This document shows, piece by piece, positions 38,501-50,500 of a stretch of DNA of 64,000 nt. The stretch covers positions 1 to 64,000 of the forward strand of contig NOWV01000057.1 in the NCBI GenBank assembly GCA_003344405.1, written 5' to 3'. Both the position numbers and the translations under genes were made by a program. The notes under the pieces were generated by a model. That model searched no databases and was not told where the DNA came from. It saw only the letters and a list, made by a program, of their open reading frames with translations. The stretch comes from Trichoplax sp. H2 (Eukaryota; Placozoa; Uniplacotomia; Trichoplacea). Each line of letters starts with the position of its first letter. The first letter of the stretch is position 1.

Positions 38501-41500
38501 ATAGGATAATGTTGTTTTTACTTGGGCACTTTACAATCTATTTTGTGTATAAACTGCCACAAATTCTAATGCAGATGTTCGAACGCTCGGTAATATAAAG
38601 AAGGGACTGATGTTGAAATCGCGAAATTTAAAGCGCTACATAAAGCAGGTTGAAAAATGTTTGATTTTTTACTAAATCAATTTTCGTGAATTGACGAGAA
38701 CTTGATACCTACTACTGGATTAATTAACAAATGCAGTAAGGGTATTTTGAAATTTCAAGAAATGCTAAGAATAAGTCTAACGTTATTGTAGTGCACCTAC
38801 GCCAAGTCTGTTTGCGAGAGAAGAATATGCTCTTTGGGAGGACCAGATTTGCGGTATTTTGACCATAGAACCGCAAATCAAAACAAAGCTCCAAGCAATG
38901 TAGGTTTAAATTACTTTTTTATCAATAGTAATGAAGAGAGTTCATTGTAGTAAATATAAAGTGCGGATTAAATATCTGTATCTTATGACGAAAAAATTAC
39001 TGTACTATATGATCAAGTTTAGTAGCTTTGACGGTTGTTACAAGTGAGATAAAGAATGGAAGTCTTGTCTAAGCAATGTTTATTATGCAAGCTCTAATAC
39101 ATGTTAGACTGATTCACATTGATGTTAGCCTTATGTAAGTAAATATTACTAAATTATCTAAATATCTAGATTCAATTTTTATTTAGGCTTTTACATTTAA
39201 GCAAATTATGGACAGTCCAGTAACAAGATCTTATTTTAATAAATACTTGGAATGGGAATCGAGTAGTCCTATGCTCAAGTAAATTAATATTGTTATTTAT
39301 GGATAATAAGTAACGACTCAATCGTATATGACTTGTTCATGTATGAAGTCTAGATTATATAACTTAATCCATCTACACCTGATGTCTATTAATTATTACT
39401 CTTAATTTATTTATTTTGAATTACAGAACTTGGCTAGCTATTGAAAATTTAAAATACGTATCTCAGGTAGTAAATATTATACTTTGTTTTTTCATTTTTA
39501 TGATCAAAAAATTGAGTTTGGCTAACTATATAAATATATATAATTCGTAAATAATTTAGAAAGATTTACTATCGAATGCTAACGATGTTTACGAGAGATT
39601 TATTATCAGTGCCGCCTCGAAACAAGTTCGAATTGATCGAACTCTGATTCGAGGAATGGAAGCTTTTCTGACTGGAAATAAAGTAAGATTACAAAGAAAT
39701 CATTTACTTTGAAAAGCACTGATCTTAAATATAAAAAATTATTTGATTGATAGGGTCCAGATTCTTTCTTTGCTGCACAAAAACAGGTGGGATTTAGTTA
39801 CTAATAAATTGGTTAATATACTCGATTCATCAGTATATGTCAATTATCAAATGAAATCCATACCTTAAAATAGTTTATTTTATGGCTTAATTAAGAACTA
39901 AATTACGAAAATCCGGTACTTTTATCAACTGATAAACAAAGTACGGTGGTAAACGCTAACAAAGCTGATATCGTTACTCTTCAAAAATATATTATCACAT
40001 CTGTAGATTTATCGCAGCATGGAAGAAACGTTTTACAAATCCTTTTTGCTAAGTGAATTTTATGTTAGTATGGTGACAGAAGCTGAAGTTACTGTAGACA
40101 ATGCTGGCATAAAATTTGGTATGTTATTGCAAACGTAATTAGGTTTGAAAGGATTATTAAACTTTATGCAGTTTACTTCGAACTCTAGAATGATTTGATA
40201 TATAAACTGATGCTAAAATCACAATTTATATAAATCAAAAGGCAACACTCAGAATGTTAATATGCATTTTATGATATTATTAAATAATCAAAATACTATT
40301 GCAAAGTAATTTATATTTTAATGAAGCTACAAACATATTATTGCAGGAAGTCAGAGTCCTATTAACGAACAGCAAGATGAATATTTAGATCAGCAGGTTA
40401 GCACAATTCAATGTCTTGAATATTAAGAAAGAGATATCTAAAGTCTATACCAATACCGAGATAAATATTAAATATTGGAAAAATTGACCTATTTCTAATA
40501 GCTTATCAAGAGTTTAATTAATATTTTGATAGGGCTGGCTGGAATTTGATGAAGATGGTGCGTGGTATCGATTACTATCAATGATTTTATGTGGTTTAGA
40601 TTTTAAGCATATAACTTCAAGGCTACGCAATTTTAAAAGTATCATTTGACTGCTCAAAATAACCAGATTATCTTCATATTTTCAGGTATTGATAGGGTTG
40701 GTGTTGAAGTGATTGAGGAACAAAACGATTCTGTTGTTCAGATGTTGGACAATCTGGATACAAGAATTGCTGAAATCGTAAGGACAAAATAGTAATATTC
40801 ATTACTATTAAGATTGGTTGAAGCTCAGTTTAATGTACCTAGTATTATTTCGATATTAAATTGCAACTAATTTCCCAAGTTGATTAAGTCAGAGAATTTT
40901 AGATTTATAGCATTATGGTTACCATATGGTAGCATAGTTTAAATATTAGTTCTAGCTTAGATTTAAGGCTGATACATATTATAATACACTATAAGTACTA
41001 AATTGTGCTTCCATTGCTAATGATAGTGAATGCTATAAGCACATCACGTCTAATAAATTAATACAAAGAACATAATTTCAATCAATAATAACGTACAGAT
41101 ATGAAATAAAAAGGCTCATACGAGTAAAGTCTCTACTGCTTATTCTGCAATTTTTTACTTAGGCGGAGGAACTAAACTCTTTACGGAATTTAGGTCTCGA
41201 AGATCAGGAGGTGAGCTAACAGTAAAACATAGATGTTGCCCTTTACCAGTACTCTACAGAGAAAATATTCGTGGCTCTTTTCAACGGCGTTTATAACATT
41301 AATTATTGGCGTCGCACTTAATTAACATTATGCATAGAGAGAAGAAGAGTTAGCTAAAGAATTTGATCAATATGAACTAGAGCGCAAACAACTTGCTACA
41401 CACATTGAAAGAACCGGTAAATTGATTTCTTTAACAATTTGGATTTTGAATATAAGATCGAGACTAGATTAAACTTTTGCTATGTCCTGTGTCATGTTGC

Positions 41501-44500
41501 AATTGTTAGAATTATGGTGCGATTTAATGGGCCAGTGGCGGACTTCGATTAGTAATGCACATGTGAGTAATATTTCTAAAGTTGATCATAGAAAGACTGT
41601 TGTAAATTTATGGATTCCTGAATTATTCCAAGACGTGAAATTTGTGAAAGATGGCAAATAATTCCGGTGTAGTAAATAATATTTGTAATTATAGGTCGTT
41701 GTTGAAGGCGATGGCTATGTTCCAGTTTATGTTATTCTTGTGGAGCGTGCTAGTAGTGGACGAGAAGATTCAAATGATAAAGAAACTCGTACTATATCGG
41801 ATTGCTGGGCGGTTACAAGAACTCTAAATGAATTTCAAGAACTGCATCATACGCTAACTGATGTATGAATGAAAATTAGAAAAGCTAGATACGATCAATA
41901 AGAATTAGAATGACTGGTGTAATATCTGAAGAAATTAGACTTTAGATTTAGTCCATTGACTTAATTTACTGAAAAATTCAGTAAATGAAATATACAAATT
42001 TATTTGTTGTATGTGTGAAATATTGATAGTGCTATCCTTGGTTACGAAAAAATTTTCCTATCCTTTCTAAGAAATGGACCAAGAGTATAGCTCAAACGAC
42101 ATTAGATAGAATTAAAGGTTTGCTAGAAAATTATTTGCAAGTAAGTGTAAATCTGATATGATTCTGAGGTAAATACTGACTACGATAATTTATAGTGACA
42201 GATCTAGTGAATTACTAAATCATTTAATTTGGAAGATGGGATTATTGAATGATTTTCTAACATTGTTATTTTTTAATATTTCGATATGCATGACATGCAT
42301 GATCATGATAGGGATTAATTCTGCACGAAAAATTATGTCAATCTGACGTTTTGTATTTGTTTCTCTGCCCAAGTCCTGATTATATTGTTAAACAATGGTA
42401 TTGTAACTCTCTTTATAGATTATTCTGCCCAGTTAATTAAAATATAAATGCTTTTACGCTACGATAACAAATTATACAGAAAATAATATCGTATGCTAAA
42501 AATGGATCAGCCTATTATTAACGTACTAATGACGAAATCTTATTTGTAACGGTGTTATCGATTAGCCATCAAATTCGGGATAGAATGTCACAGCGTCGAG
42601 GAAGGTAAGGTTATTGCTACCGATCGTCATCGATAAATAACATTAAAATACTGACATATACCGCAGTATAAGTGATAGAATAAAGATTTTTTTCGCTGAC
42701 TTCACGGTTATATTCGATGTTTACATCTACTTATTAGAATTTTATAATATCAATTTTAAATTTTTGAATTCAATAAACATTTTATTTCTATTTATCAGTA
42801 ATATAAATCCGGAAGATGATGATGATGTAAGTTGGTTTTTGTTTTATTGTTAGAAATAGTAAACTCATGTGTTAATATTGTAAAGACGGTATACATGGCA
42901 ACAAATTCATGTATTCTACTTTTTTTATGCAGGCCAATGAATTTGATGACGAAAAGTAAGCCTGTAATTCCATAATTTAATTCCGCCATCGATCTGCAGA
43001 GTCTATAATAAGTAGTAGACCCTGTAATTCGCACCTCCAAATTTCAGATTAAAAGTGGATTTAGTCTAAGTATTGATATATAAAAACATATTTAGTCTTC
43101 AACTTCCTACGTAGCTTAGGCCGTTTTTGTTAATATTTGTAAAAGCAATTGCTCCGGTCCATTAACAGTCGATTATGAAGCCTAGCGCTGCCATTGCATT
43201 GCCGTATTCTATTTGTAAACAATCGCATTAATACAAGTACACTTCAAGGATATTAATAGGATATCTTAACCAGGTTACACGAAGCTTACAGTAACTACAT
43301 TTGAAATCGCAGCCTTAAAAATCTGTCTGCCTTACTCGGTCAATAGTACTCAATCTCTAGTTATAATCTAGCATAATTTCGTTTTTGGTATACTCGTATT
43401 CTGTAATTGATCATATACGCTATTTCTGGCAAGACAGCTTTTTAAACCCGAAAACCATTGCAGGGTGGAAGACAACCGATTACAATACTGACAATATGCG
43501 ATAGCATAGTGCATAAATATGATTGTATTGTATGTGATACTATGATGGAAATAATTTATGATATTACGATAAGGTAGTAAATTGCATAAGTTGTAATTAT
43601 AAACCACCCTCACGAAAGGACAGTTATATTGAAATGCATTAAATCCGCATAATGATGCTCTGATACAATTGGACAAATTATTTATTCTTGGAAGAAATAC
43701 CAAGGTTCAATCATCTCTGCTCTTACCGTAATGCTAGCTTGCTGCTAAATTATCTTTAATACAAGTAATAGCTTACAGAATAGATACCAGAGTTTGATTT
43801 ATTTACGCCAAAATTTACTATGAATATCTCAATTAGTATACAAATGCAGAATTTAACTTAATGTGTATTTTTTGGATTAGCCGAAAAGATTCTATAGTAG
43901 AACCTACTTTAAAGCTTATTAATGAAATTTTTCAACTTCATGGAGGTAAGTTCGTTTCTGATAATGATGCAAGTTATCCTCTATTTATGAGATTTACAAA
44001 CAGTATTATGTTTGTATTAATTAACTCTAGTTTTAGTACGGTAATGCGGATTCTATTTACATAATCGGCTAATTTATTCGCCTTAAAACAGACTGTATAT
44101 AAGATATTTAACATCACCGAAAAATTTACCCATTCATGGTGTTATTTAATAGAAATGATTGATTGTTGTAGGCTTATTGTATTGTATAAGATTAAAACTA
44201 GTCGTTCAGAATTAATCATAAGTAGTCTTGAATATATTTGAAGGTGTTAATTTATTATAAATTGAATCTGTTTATTATACTCATTTTCTTGATACATGCT
44301 TGTATTTTCATCATATTCGGCTTATTCATAGCATTTAAATGGTTGAGAAGAACTTTGATGGCGTTTGTTCAGTTGACTTTTGGTGGCACAATTAATAGAC
44401 AGCTGCGAGATATTGTTAATTGGATGGCGGGAGAAGAAATGTCATTGTTTTATTTACAAACTTTTCGTGAGACCTTCTTTAAAATGTCAGATAGTACAAC

Positions 44501-46098
44501 ACCAACACCTAAAGTTAGGACAGAAGAGGTATCTGTTTGCTTGTAATCCTTTTGTTACTTACGATAGTTGCTTACTTTGCAATTTTGGAATCTCGTCTTT
44601 ACTATCACGAACTTTACCGTATATTTAATTCGAATTGGCTTATCACTGTGATTACTAGCAAAATTAGGTATTCTTACGCTTAGATAATATGTAATTGGTG
44701 ACGACCAAGGTCGAAAATTACGTTTCTATATGTACGAATTGATATTCTACTTTTATTAATAAGATGTGTTATTTTGAGGTGTAGGTACAGTGTATGCTGT
44801 CACAAAAAAAGCAATTATCTAACACCAATTAATTAAAAAATAATATCAGACTAAGCAGTTTAAATTTATTCTCTTCTATTTTAGCTACTTTAAGGGCTTA
44901 GTTTAACGTTGCGCTTTGCGCATTAATCAATTCTAAGGTTTGATTTTATATCAAGGCCAAAATTTTTACTTTCAGGAAAGATTAAAAACCAGAAGATTAG
45001 CTGAACAGAAGCTTATGAAAAATATTCCCGGTACGTCATTTATGCTGTTTATATTATAAAGATGTTGCATTGATATGACAATGTAGTAAGATCGTATTTT
45101 AAATATATTCGCTTCAATGTTAGATGTGATAGTTAACTTATTCGGGCAACATAACAGTAAGCTAGGAGCAGAGCAGGTAAGATCGTCCTGGTACTCTTGC
45201 AGAAGTAAATATTATAAATTATTTGTCGATATTTTATGTCAAGTGGCAAAAAGATTAGGCTTAACTAGACGAAAAAAGGTGATAACATTTATTTTTATCA
45301 TCTTTAACTTTTGTCTTATTTTTCTACAGTTATTTGAATCTTTACAAGATATACGAACAAATAAACACATGTATTACGTAAGTACTCGACAAATATTGCC
45401 TAATGCAATAAAGTACTATGATCAGTTCTAGATAACGTAGCGAACAAGGAATGTTAGTAATTTTATTTAAAATATAGCTTATAAATAGGACGAAAGTTTT
45501 TTAGTCTTTAACATGATTTCAACTAGAACTGTTTGCTATACCTTTATCTTCTTAATACTGCAGATCATATCATTAAACATTTACCCGCTACATCGAAAGC
45601 ATTGTAGTTTATCTATGAATTTCAACTCGGATTATTTATTACACCTTTAACCGTAGGCCATATTGTTATGCATATACTCTTCATATCGAAAATTTTTCAG
45701 TCTTTCTATGAATTTCAACTAGGAGTGTTTGCTATATCTTATCCCTTCATTAACGCTGTAGATCATATCATTATTCATATACCTATTATATAATTACATT
45801 GAAAAAATTTAGTCTATCCACGAATTTCAACTAGGACCCTTTGCTACACCTTTACTTCTATAGTGCTGTAAATCATTCTTTCACAGATTCCATGATACTA
45901 CACTTTTAATTCGTTTTAAAAAAAAATTAAATTGTGCCATTTGACAACATCTCAACTTGAATTTAAATAGTTTTCGCTCTTCTTTCTCTTTGATAGTCAC
46001 TGTTAGAGACATTTGTTTTCGCATTATTTCCTGAAATCAAGTCTAATGAAGTCATTCAGAAATTGCAGCCGAAGAAGCAAGCTTCTTCGGGACTATGA
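35553..46098 (+). CDS. SNX25: Sorting nexin 25 orthologue (PXA-RGS-PX-nexin C)
   Basis: Thirty-six exons join in frame to 998 residues: 35553-35921, 36330-36405, 36521-36605, 37212-37269, 37390-37463, 37590-37674, 37762-37846, 37954-38106, 38216-38270, 38410-38477, 38575-38648, 38792-38853, 38869-38899, 39187-39278, 39427-39466, 39560-39682, 39754-39786, 40007-40118, 40347-40396, 40533-40557, 40686-40777, 41163-41210, 41338-41416, 41510-41562, 41695-41862, 42030-42140, 42312-42397, 42566-42604, 42799-42826, 42933-42955, 43881-43945, 44332-44528, 44976-45030, 45124-45176, 45330-45377, 45997-46098. Order: two N-terminal hydrophobic segments (about 58-100), PXA (about 131-346; IRDYVLIWYQ, FVLHPCL), RGS (about 426-565), coiled coil (about 590-656), PX (about 657-785), acidic linker, nexin C (about 828-985; LRRTLMAFVQLTFGGTINRQ). 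SNX25 is an endosomal membrane protein that in mammals promotes TGF-beta receptor degradation. The exon 1 donor and the 31-bp exon 13 are least certain. Confidence 0.9.
45505..45895. repeat. Tandem repeat of about 105 bp inside the last SNX25 intron
   Basis: About three and a half diverged units, each with GAATTTCAACTAGGA followed by TTTGCTATACCTTTA and GTAGATCATATCATT-like blocks, starting near 45515, 45615, 45705 and 45815. The repeat enlarges the intron between exons 35 and 36. Confidence 0.75.
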
Positions 46099-46344
46099 CG
46101 TCTTATTTCATCTCAATCAAAGATTTCACTTCGTCTATGCATTACATATAAGGATATTCGTAATGTAAAGTGATACTGACGTAAATTTTTAACGTATTTT
46201 CATTATAGCCTTTTCGTAAAAAGGCAGACTTAATTCGCGAGCCAGATTGTTTGTATCGTAGTGTTTACGATTTTTGTTTGATACTTTCCATGTTAGTCTA
46301 GGATTTCATGTTGACATTTGAAAGTTATATTACATTTTTTATGA

Positions 46345-46350
46345 AATAAA
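46345..46350 (+). terminator. Polyadenylation signal of SNX25
   Basis: AATAAA about 250 bases after the stop codon at 46096-46098. It is the first perfect hexamer downstream. Confidence 0.4.
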
Positions 46351-46708
46351 GCGATAAATTCTATACACTACTAAGTGATATAACGTTCTGCTACACAGAA
46401 TTTATGTTATACATTGGTTAGGTTGAGTACATTTACAACAAGAGGAATCTATGATCCTATTTAGTATTAACTAGCAAATCCTCCTAAAATGCCGTTCAAA
46501 TCTTATTTCAAATTATCTCATTATTTCAATGTAGCACATGCATTTACCTCCGAAATCAATCTTTAATAAGCGCAAAGAAAGTGATAAACCGTCAAAGATT
46601 GCAAATGATGATTTAATACATCTTACCTAACCTTTGATGAGATGATAACAGTCTACTAGCTACGATTACAAGGAGGTCGATGCTATCGAATATTATTAAA
46701 ATATAATC

Positions 46709-46935
46709 AATGAAATACGTTGACAAGTCTAATGAATATTATGCATGAGATCTACCAGAAAACGTTGTGTTTGTGCTATAATGCGCTTAAGGACTGTATC
46801 AAATATTTATATTTCCTACCGAAATAAGTTGACCAGCCTAATCGATACTGTTCCTGAAATCTATCTGAAGGCGTTTTGTTCATGTCGAAAATTATGCGCT
46901 TACGAATTATATCAATATTTATATTTTCTACCGAA
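46709..46935. repeat. Tandem duplication, two units of about 113 bp
   Basis: Two diverged direct copies, each with GTTGACAAGTCTAAT or GTTGACCAGCCTAAT and ending in CAATATTTATATTT-CTACCGA. Open frames across it come from the repeat. Confidence 0.75.
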
Positions 46936-47292
46936 TGTGAAGTAATACAATTACTAAACATGATTACGGAGCAATAGGTATAGTATTTGAATGAACAGAG
47001 GCCATAAAAATATTAAATGTAATACTATGGTCGTGGTAAAGTGCAATAGAAGCGTATTTAACAACATTAAGGATTTGACAATTTCAGAATAACTATGTAT
47101 TATGATTATTTTTGTATTGGCATCGATGCTTAACTCGCGAAAGTCTTATAATGTGGATGATAATAGGTATGATGTATCCAAAAGACGTTTATATAAGAAA
47201 TCCGTTTTACCATTTTTTAAAGAATTTTCTGTTTCTTCTGGAAAATATTATTCATGTATGGTCTTATGTTAATATTTTAAATTACCAAACAG

Positions 47293-47505
47293 TTACCAAG
47301 AATTGCATCTTTTCATGTTGAACATGGGTTTAGCTAATGCAGGTCTAGCATGACACGAATAAAATTCGTCCTCAAAATTAGGATTTTCAATGCCAATGTC
47401 AGATAACTGAAGGTTACTATAATCTTGTACATCCAAATATTCATCATCCGTCGGCTGAATTATTCCGATGAACGCTTGGCTCGAATTATTTTCACTGTTG
47501 CGTAG
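47293..47505 (-). other. 70-codon in-frame extension after the LGR stop codon
   Basis: The receptor frame ends ...CTNC-TAG (47508-47506). The next codon is CTA, and the same frame stays open for 70 codons to TAA at 47295-47293. The encoded stretch is acidic and tail-like, with DDEYLDVQDYSNLQLSD and IENPNFEDEFYS. About 8% of random codons are stops at this base composition, so such an open run by chance is unlikely. Stop-codon readthrough (CTA is a favourable 3' context), a polymorphic or misread stop, or an alternative acceptor ending exactly at the TAG could each use it. Confidence 0.5.
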
Positions 47506-50500
47506 CTAACAGTTTGTACAAATTTTGCTGACTAATAATTTTCTTTCAGCATCTCTAAATTTACGGTGTAGACTATTATGTTTATTGAATTCTGCATTTA
47601 TGAATTTGATTCCGATTTTAAAGATTCTATCATCGTCTAAGCTTCGATGACGGCGATGAAGAATTATACTTTCAGAATTAATTGTTGACATTGCGATATT
47701 CTTATTATTTAAAATATCTATGTTATTATTTTCATTTGAAAGTAGTGAAGAGGTGGCTTGTCTTAGCTGCGCTGTTGATTTTAATGAAATATCTGATGCA
47801 TTAACAGTTCTATCTTCAGGCTTGTTATAGCTAATTGATTTATTGTTGACATCATTTGCCTTATCGTTAGCATTAATTATAGTAGCAGAATCAATTTGAT
47901 GCTCGACATTATTGGTTTTATCACGATTACTATTATCACCATTAATAGGTTCTTGATGCGGTATACTATTATTAGATGAAGATCCAATGCCATGAATGAT
48001 TGTTTGGTTCCGGGCAGAGCTCAAATTAATGTTAGTTGTCGATGTATATTCGAATGATGATGATGATGACATTTTCTTACTAATAAATGCAACCAATCTA
48101 TTGAAACTTGCAGTTCCAGTAGCTGTATAAATATATGGATTGATAGCAGAATTTAAAGGAATAGCCAAGATGACCGCAAATTGTAATATAAAAACGTTTA
48201 TACTACCTTGAATGATTCCTAAAGCAGATATGACATAAATTGGTAACCATGCAGCTAAATCAGTAACTAAAATAAGTGATAGACGGATAGCAATCGTACC
48301 ATTACGAGATTGTGCATTGCTACGAATTGAACGCCTTGTTTTACTGACCTCTCTAAGTAACAATACGTAAATTACTAATGTTATGATCCATGAAATAAGT
48401 TGTATTAAAACAAATGAAAGGGTCCAGGTTGCATAAAAACGATGGCTTAAATTACTAGGAGAGCAGATGAAACTGAATTGATATAAGCGTAAATCTGCTG
48501 GTTGATTAATACTCATAATTACTGGTATAGCAACATAGATACAAGTAACCGACCAACCCAATCCTAATGCAATTTTAGTACGCTTGAACCTTACATGTGA
48601 TGCTGTAAATGGATTAACTGTGATACTATAGCGATCTATGCTTATTAGCAGCATCATAATAACTGACATCATACTAGATGTACTTATTAAAAATGATGCA
48701 ATAATACACGCTGGACTCTTAAGCCATTCTTCAGCATATTGAGCGTAACGATCGTTATAAATTTGATCATTAACACCAATAATGATAAGATATATTGACA
48801 TTAAAAAGTCAGAAAGAGCCAGGCTGTTAAAGACGAGTTCGGTAGACTTGCTCGTTTTTTTCATTTTGTTAGAGCGATTTGTTACAATGACAAGGATATT
48901 CCCTATGAAAGCTGCAATAGCCATAATCCAGACAGACAATTTTAATGATGTATGAGCGAGAATATTTTCACAACTAGATGCTGAATCCAAATCAGGAACA
49001 GGTGAGCAGGTTGTAATTTTAGCTGGAACTATACAGCATAAATATGGCCTTGTTGACGCTCTAATAACATTTATTGACATAAGAGAAATAAATAAGAAGA
49101 TAAACATCGTGATAAATATTTAAGGAATCATGGATTACACCAATATCAATTTTAAGAACAGAATTATAGTTAGCAAACAGCACCCGTTCGAAGTTATACG
49201 GTTAATACTATCTTAATAATATCCTACTACTGAATAATTAATTCGGCTAATTTTAATTGGAAAGAATAATATAACCGACAACATTATATTTACATTGCTG
49301 ATAGTGCAGATGAACCATAAAATGAGCTTTCTGTTATAGTTGCCATTGGATTTGATTTTATCGATCTAAGAGAAGAATATAATTTTTACTAGGATTCTAT
49401 TATTCGTAAACACCATAAACTTAAAAGACGTAAATATCTTGTTTTCGCTACATTTAATATATTGTCTTTTCATGTATGCAGTTTATTTCATCGCTTTAGA
49501 GATATTTTTACTGTGACATCTTTTCGATCTGTGGTACTCACAATAGTTGCAATTTGGAAAGTACCCTCAAGCAACGGTTTGTTAAAATTCTTACGTTATT
49601 GAAATCTAAATATCTATAAGTAAATTAACATAGGCGAAATTAAATATCATTAATGGCATATTAAAATGTAGGTAAGAATAGATAATATGTGATAAATACT
49701 TACAGTTGTAATAAATTGGGGGCAAAATGTAAAATAGGAGCTCTTCCGCAAATAATAGACAATTTATTATGTGCTACATTCCTGCCAATGAAAATTAGCA
49801 TTAGTACGAAAAATGATTAAAGTATTAAAAGCTTGTTCTTGCATAACTGGGCATATTTTTTATTATGCAATCGTATATATAGTTGTATCCGTCTAACTGT
49901 ACATGTGCATGTGGTATTATAGTTGAATATTTCATTCTAAAGAAGACACTTTAATAGCATAAGCCACGCTTACAGTATCCTTAATGCATCGAAGTAGACA
50001 TTGTTACTATTGGTAATTGTCCTTAATGCATTATCAGCCAGGTTTCTAAATATATATTTATAACATTCTTATTAATTGGATAATAAGAGACATGAATATA
50101 GATTAATATGATTTTCCTGATCAAATACATAATTTTAAATCATAAATAAATTTAACAATTAAAGCTGTCAATTTTCAAGACTGCTACTTATAAAATGACT
50201 TACAGTTCCTGTAAATTATAATCATTATCTCGAAAAATTGTAGAGACATCGACGATTTCAATAGAATTGTGATTTAGGCTCCTATAATGTTAATCAAATT
50301 AGTCACAAATAGCAATAGCAATGATAATAGTTTCTTTGAACTGCTAGTGATGCTATCATTAGCCCAAAATTAATAGTAACATTATGGTTCAAAAGGTAAA
50401 CGACAAACTTAATTTTGATTACTTGATTTTTAATATTAATGTTAGATGAATCATGATTTATACAAGTAGAAGTACATGCATGGAGAGAAGAATATAAACA

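Noticed and set aside
43368-43703. 111-codon minus-strand frame
   Set aside because: It lies inside a SNX25 intron and has no domain.
47112-47321. 69-codon plus-strand frame
   Set aside because: It overlaps the antisense of the LGR extension end and has no domain.
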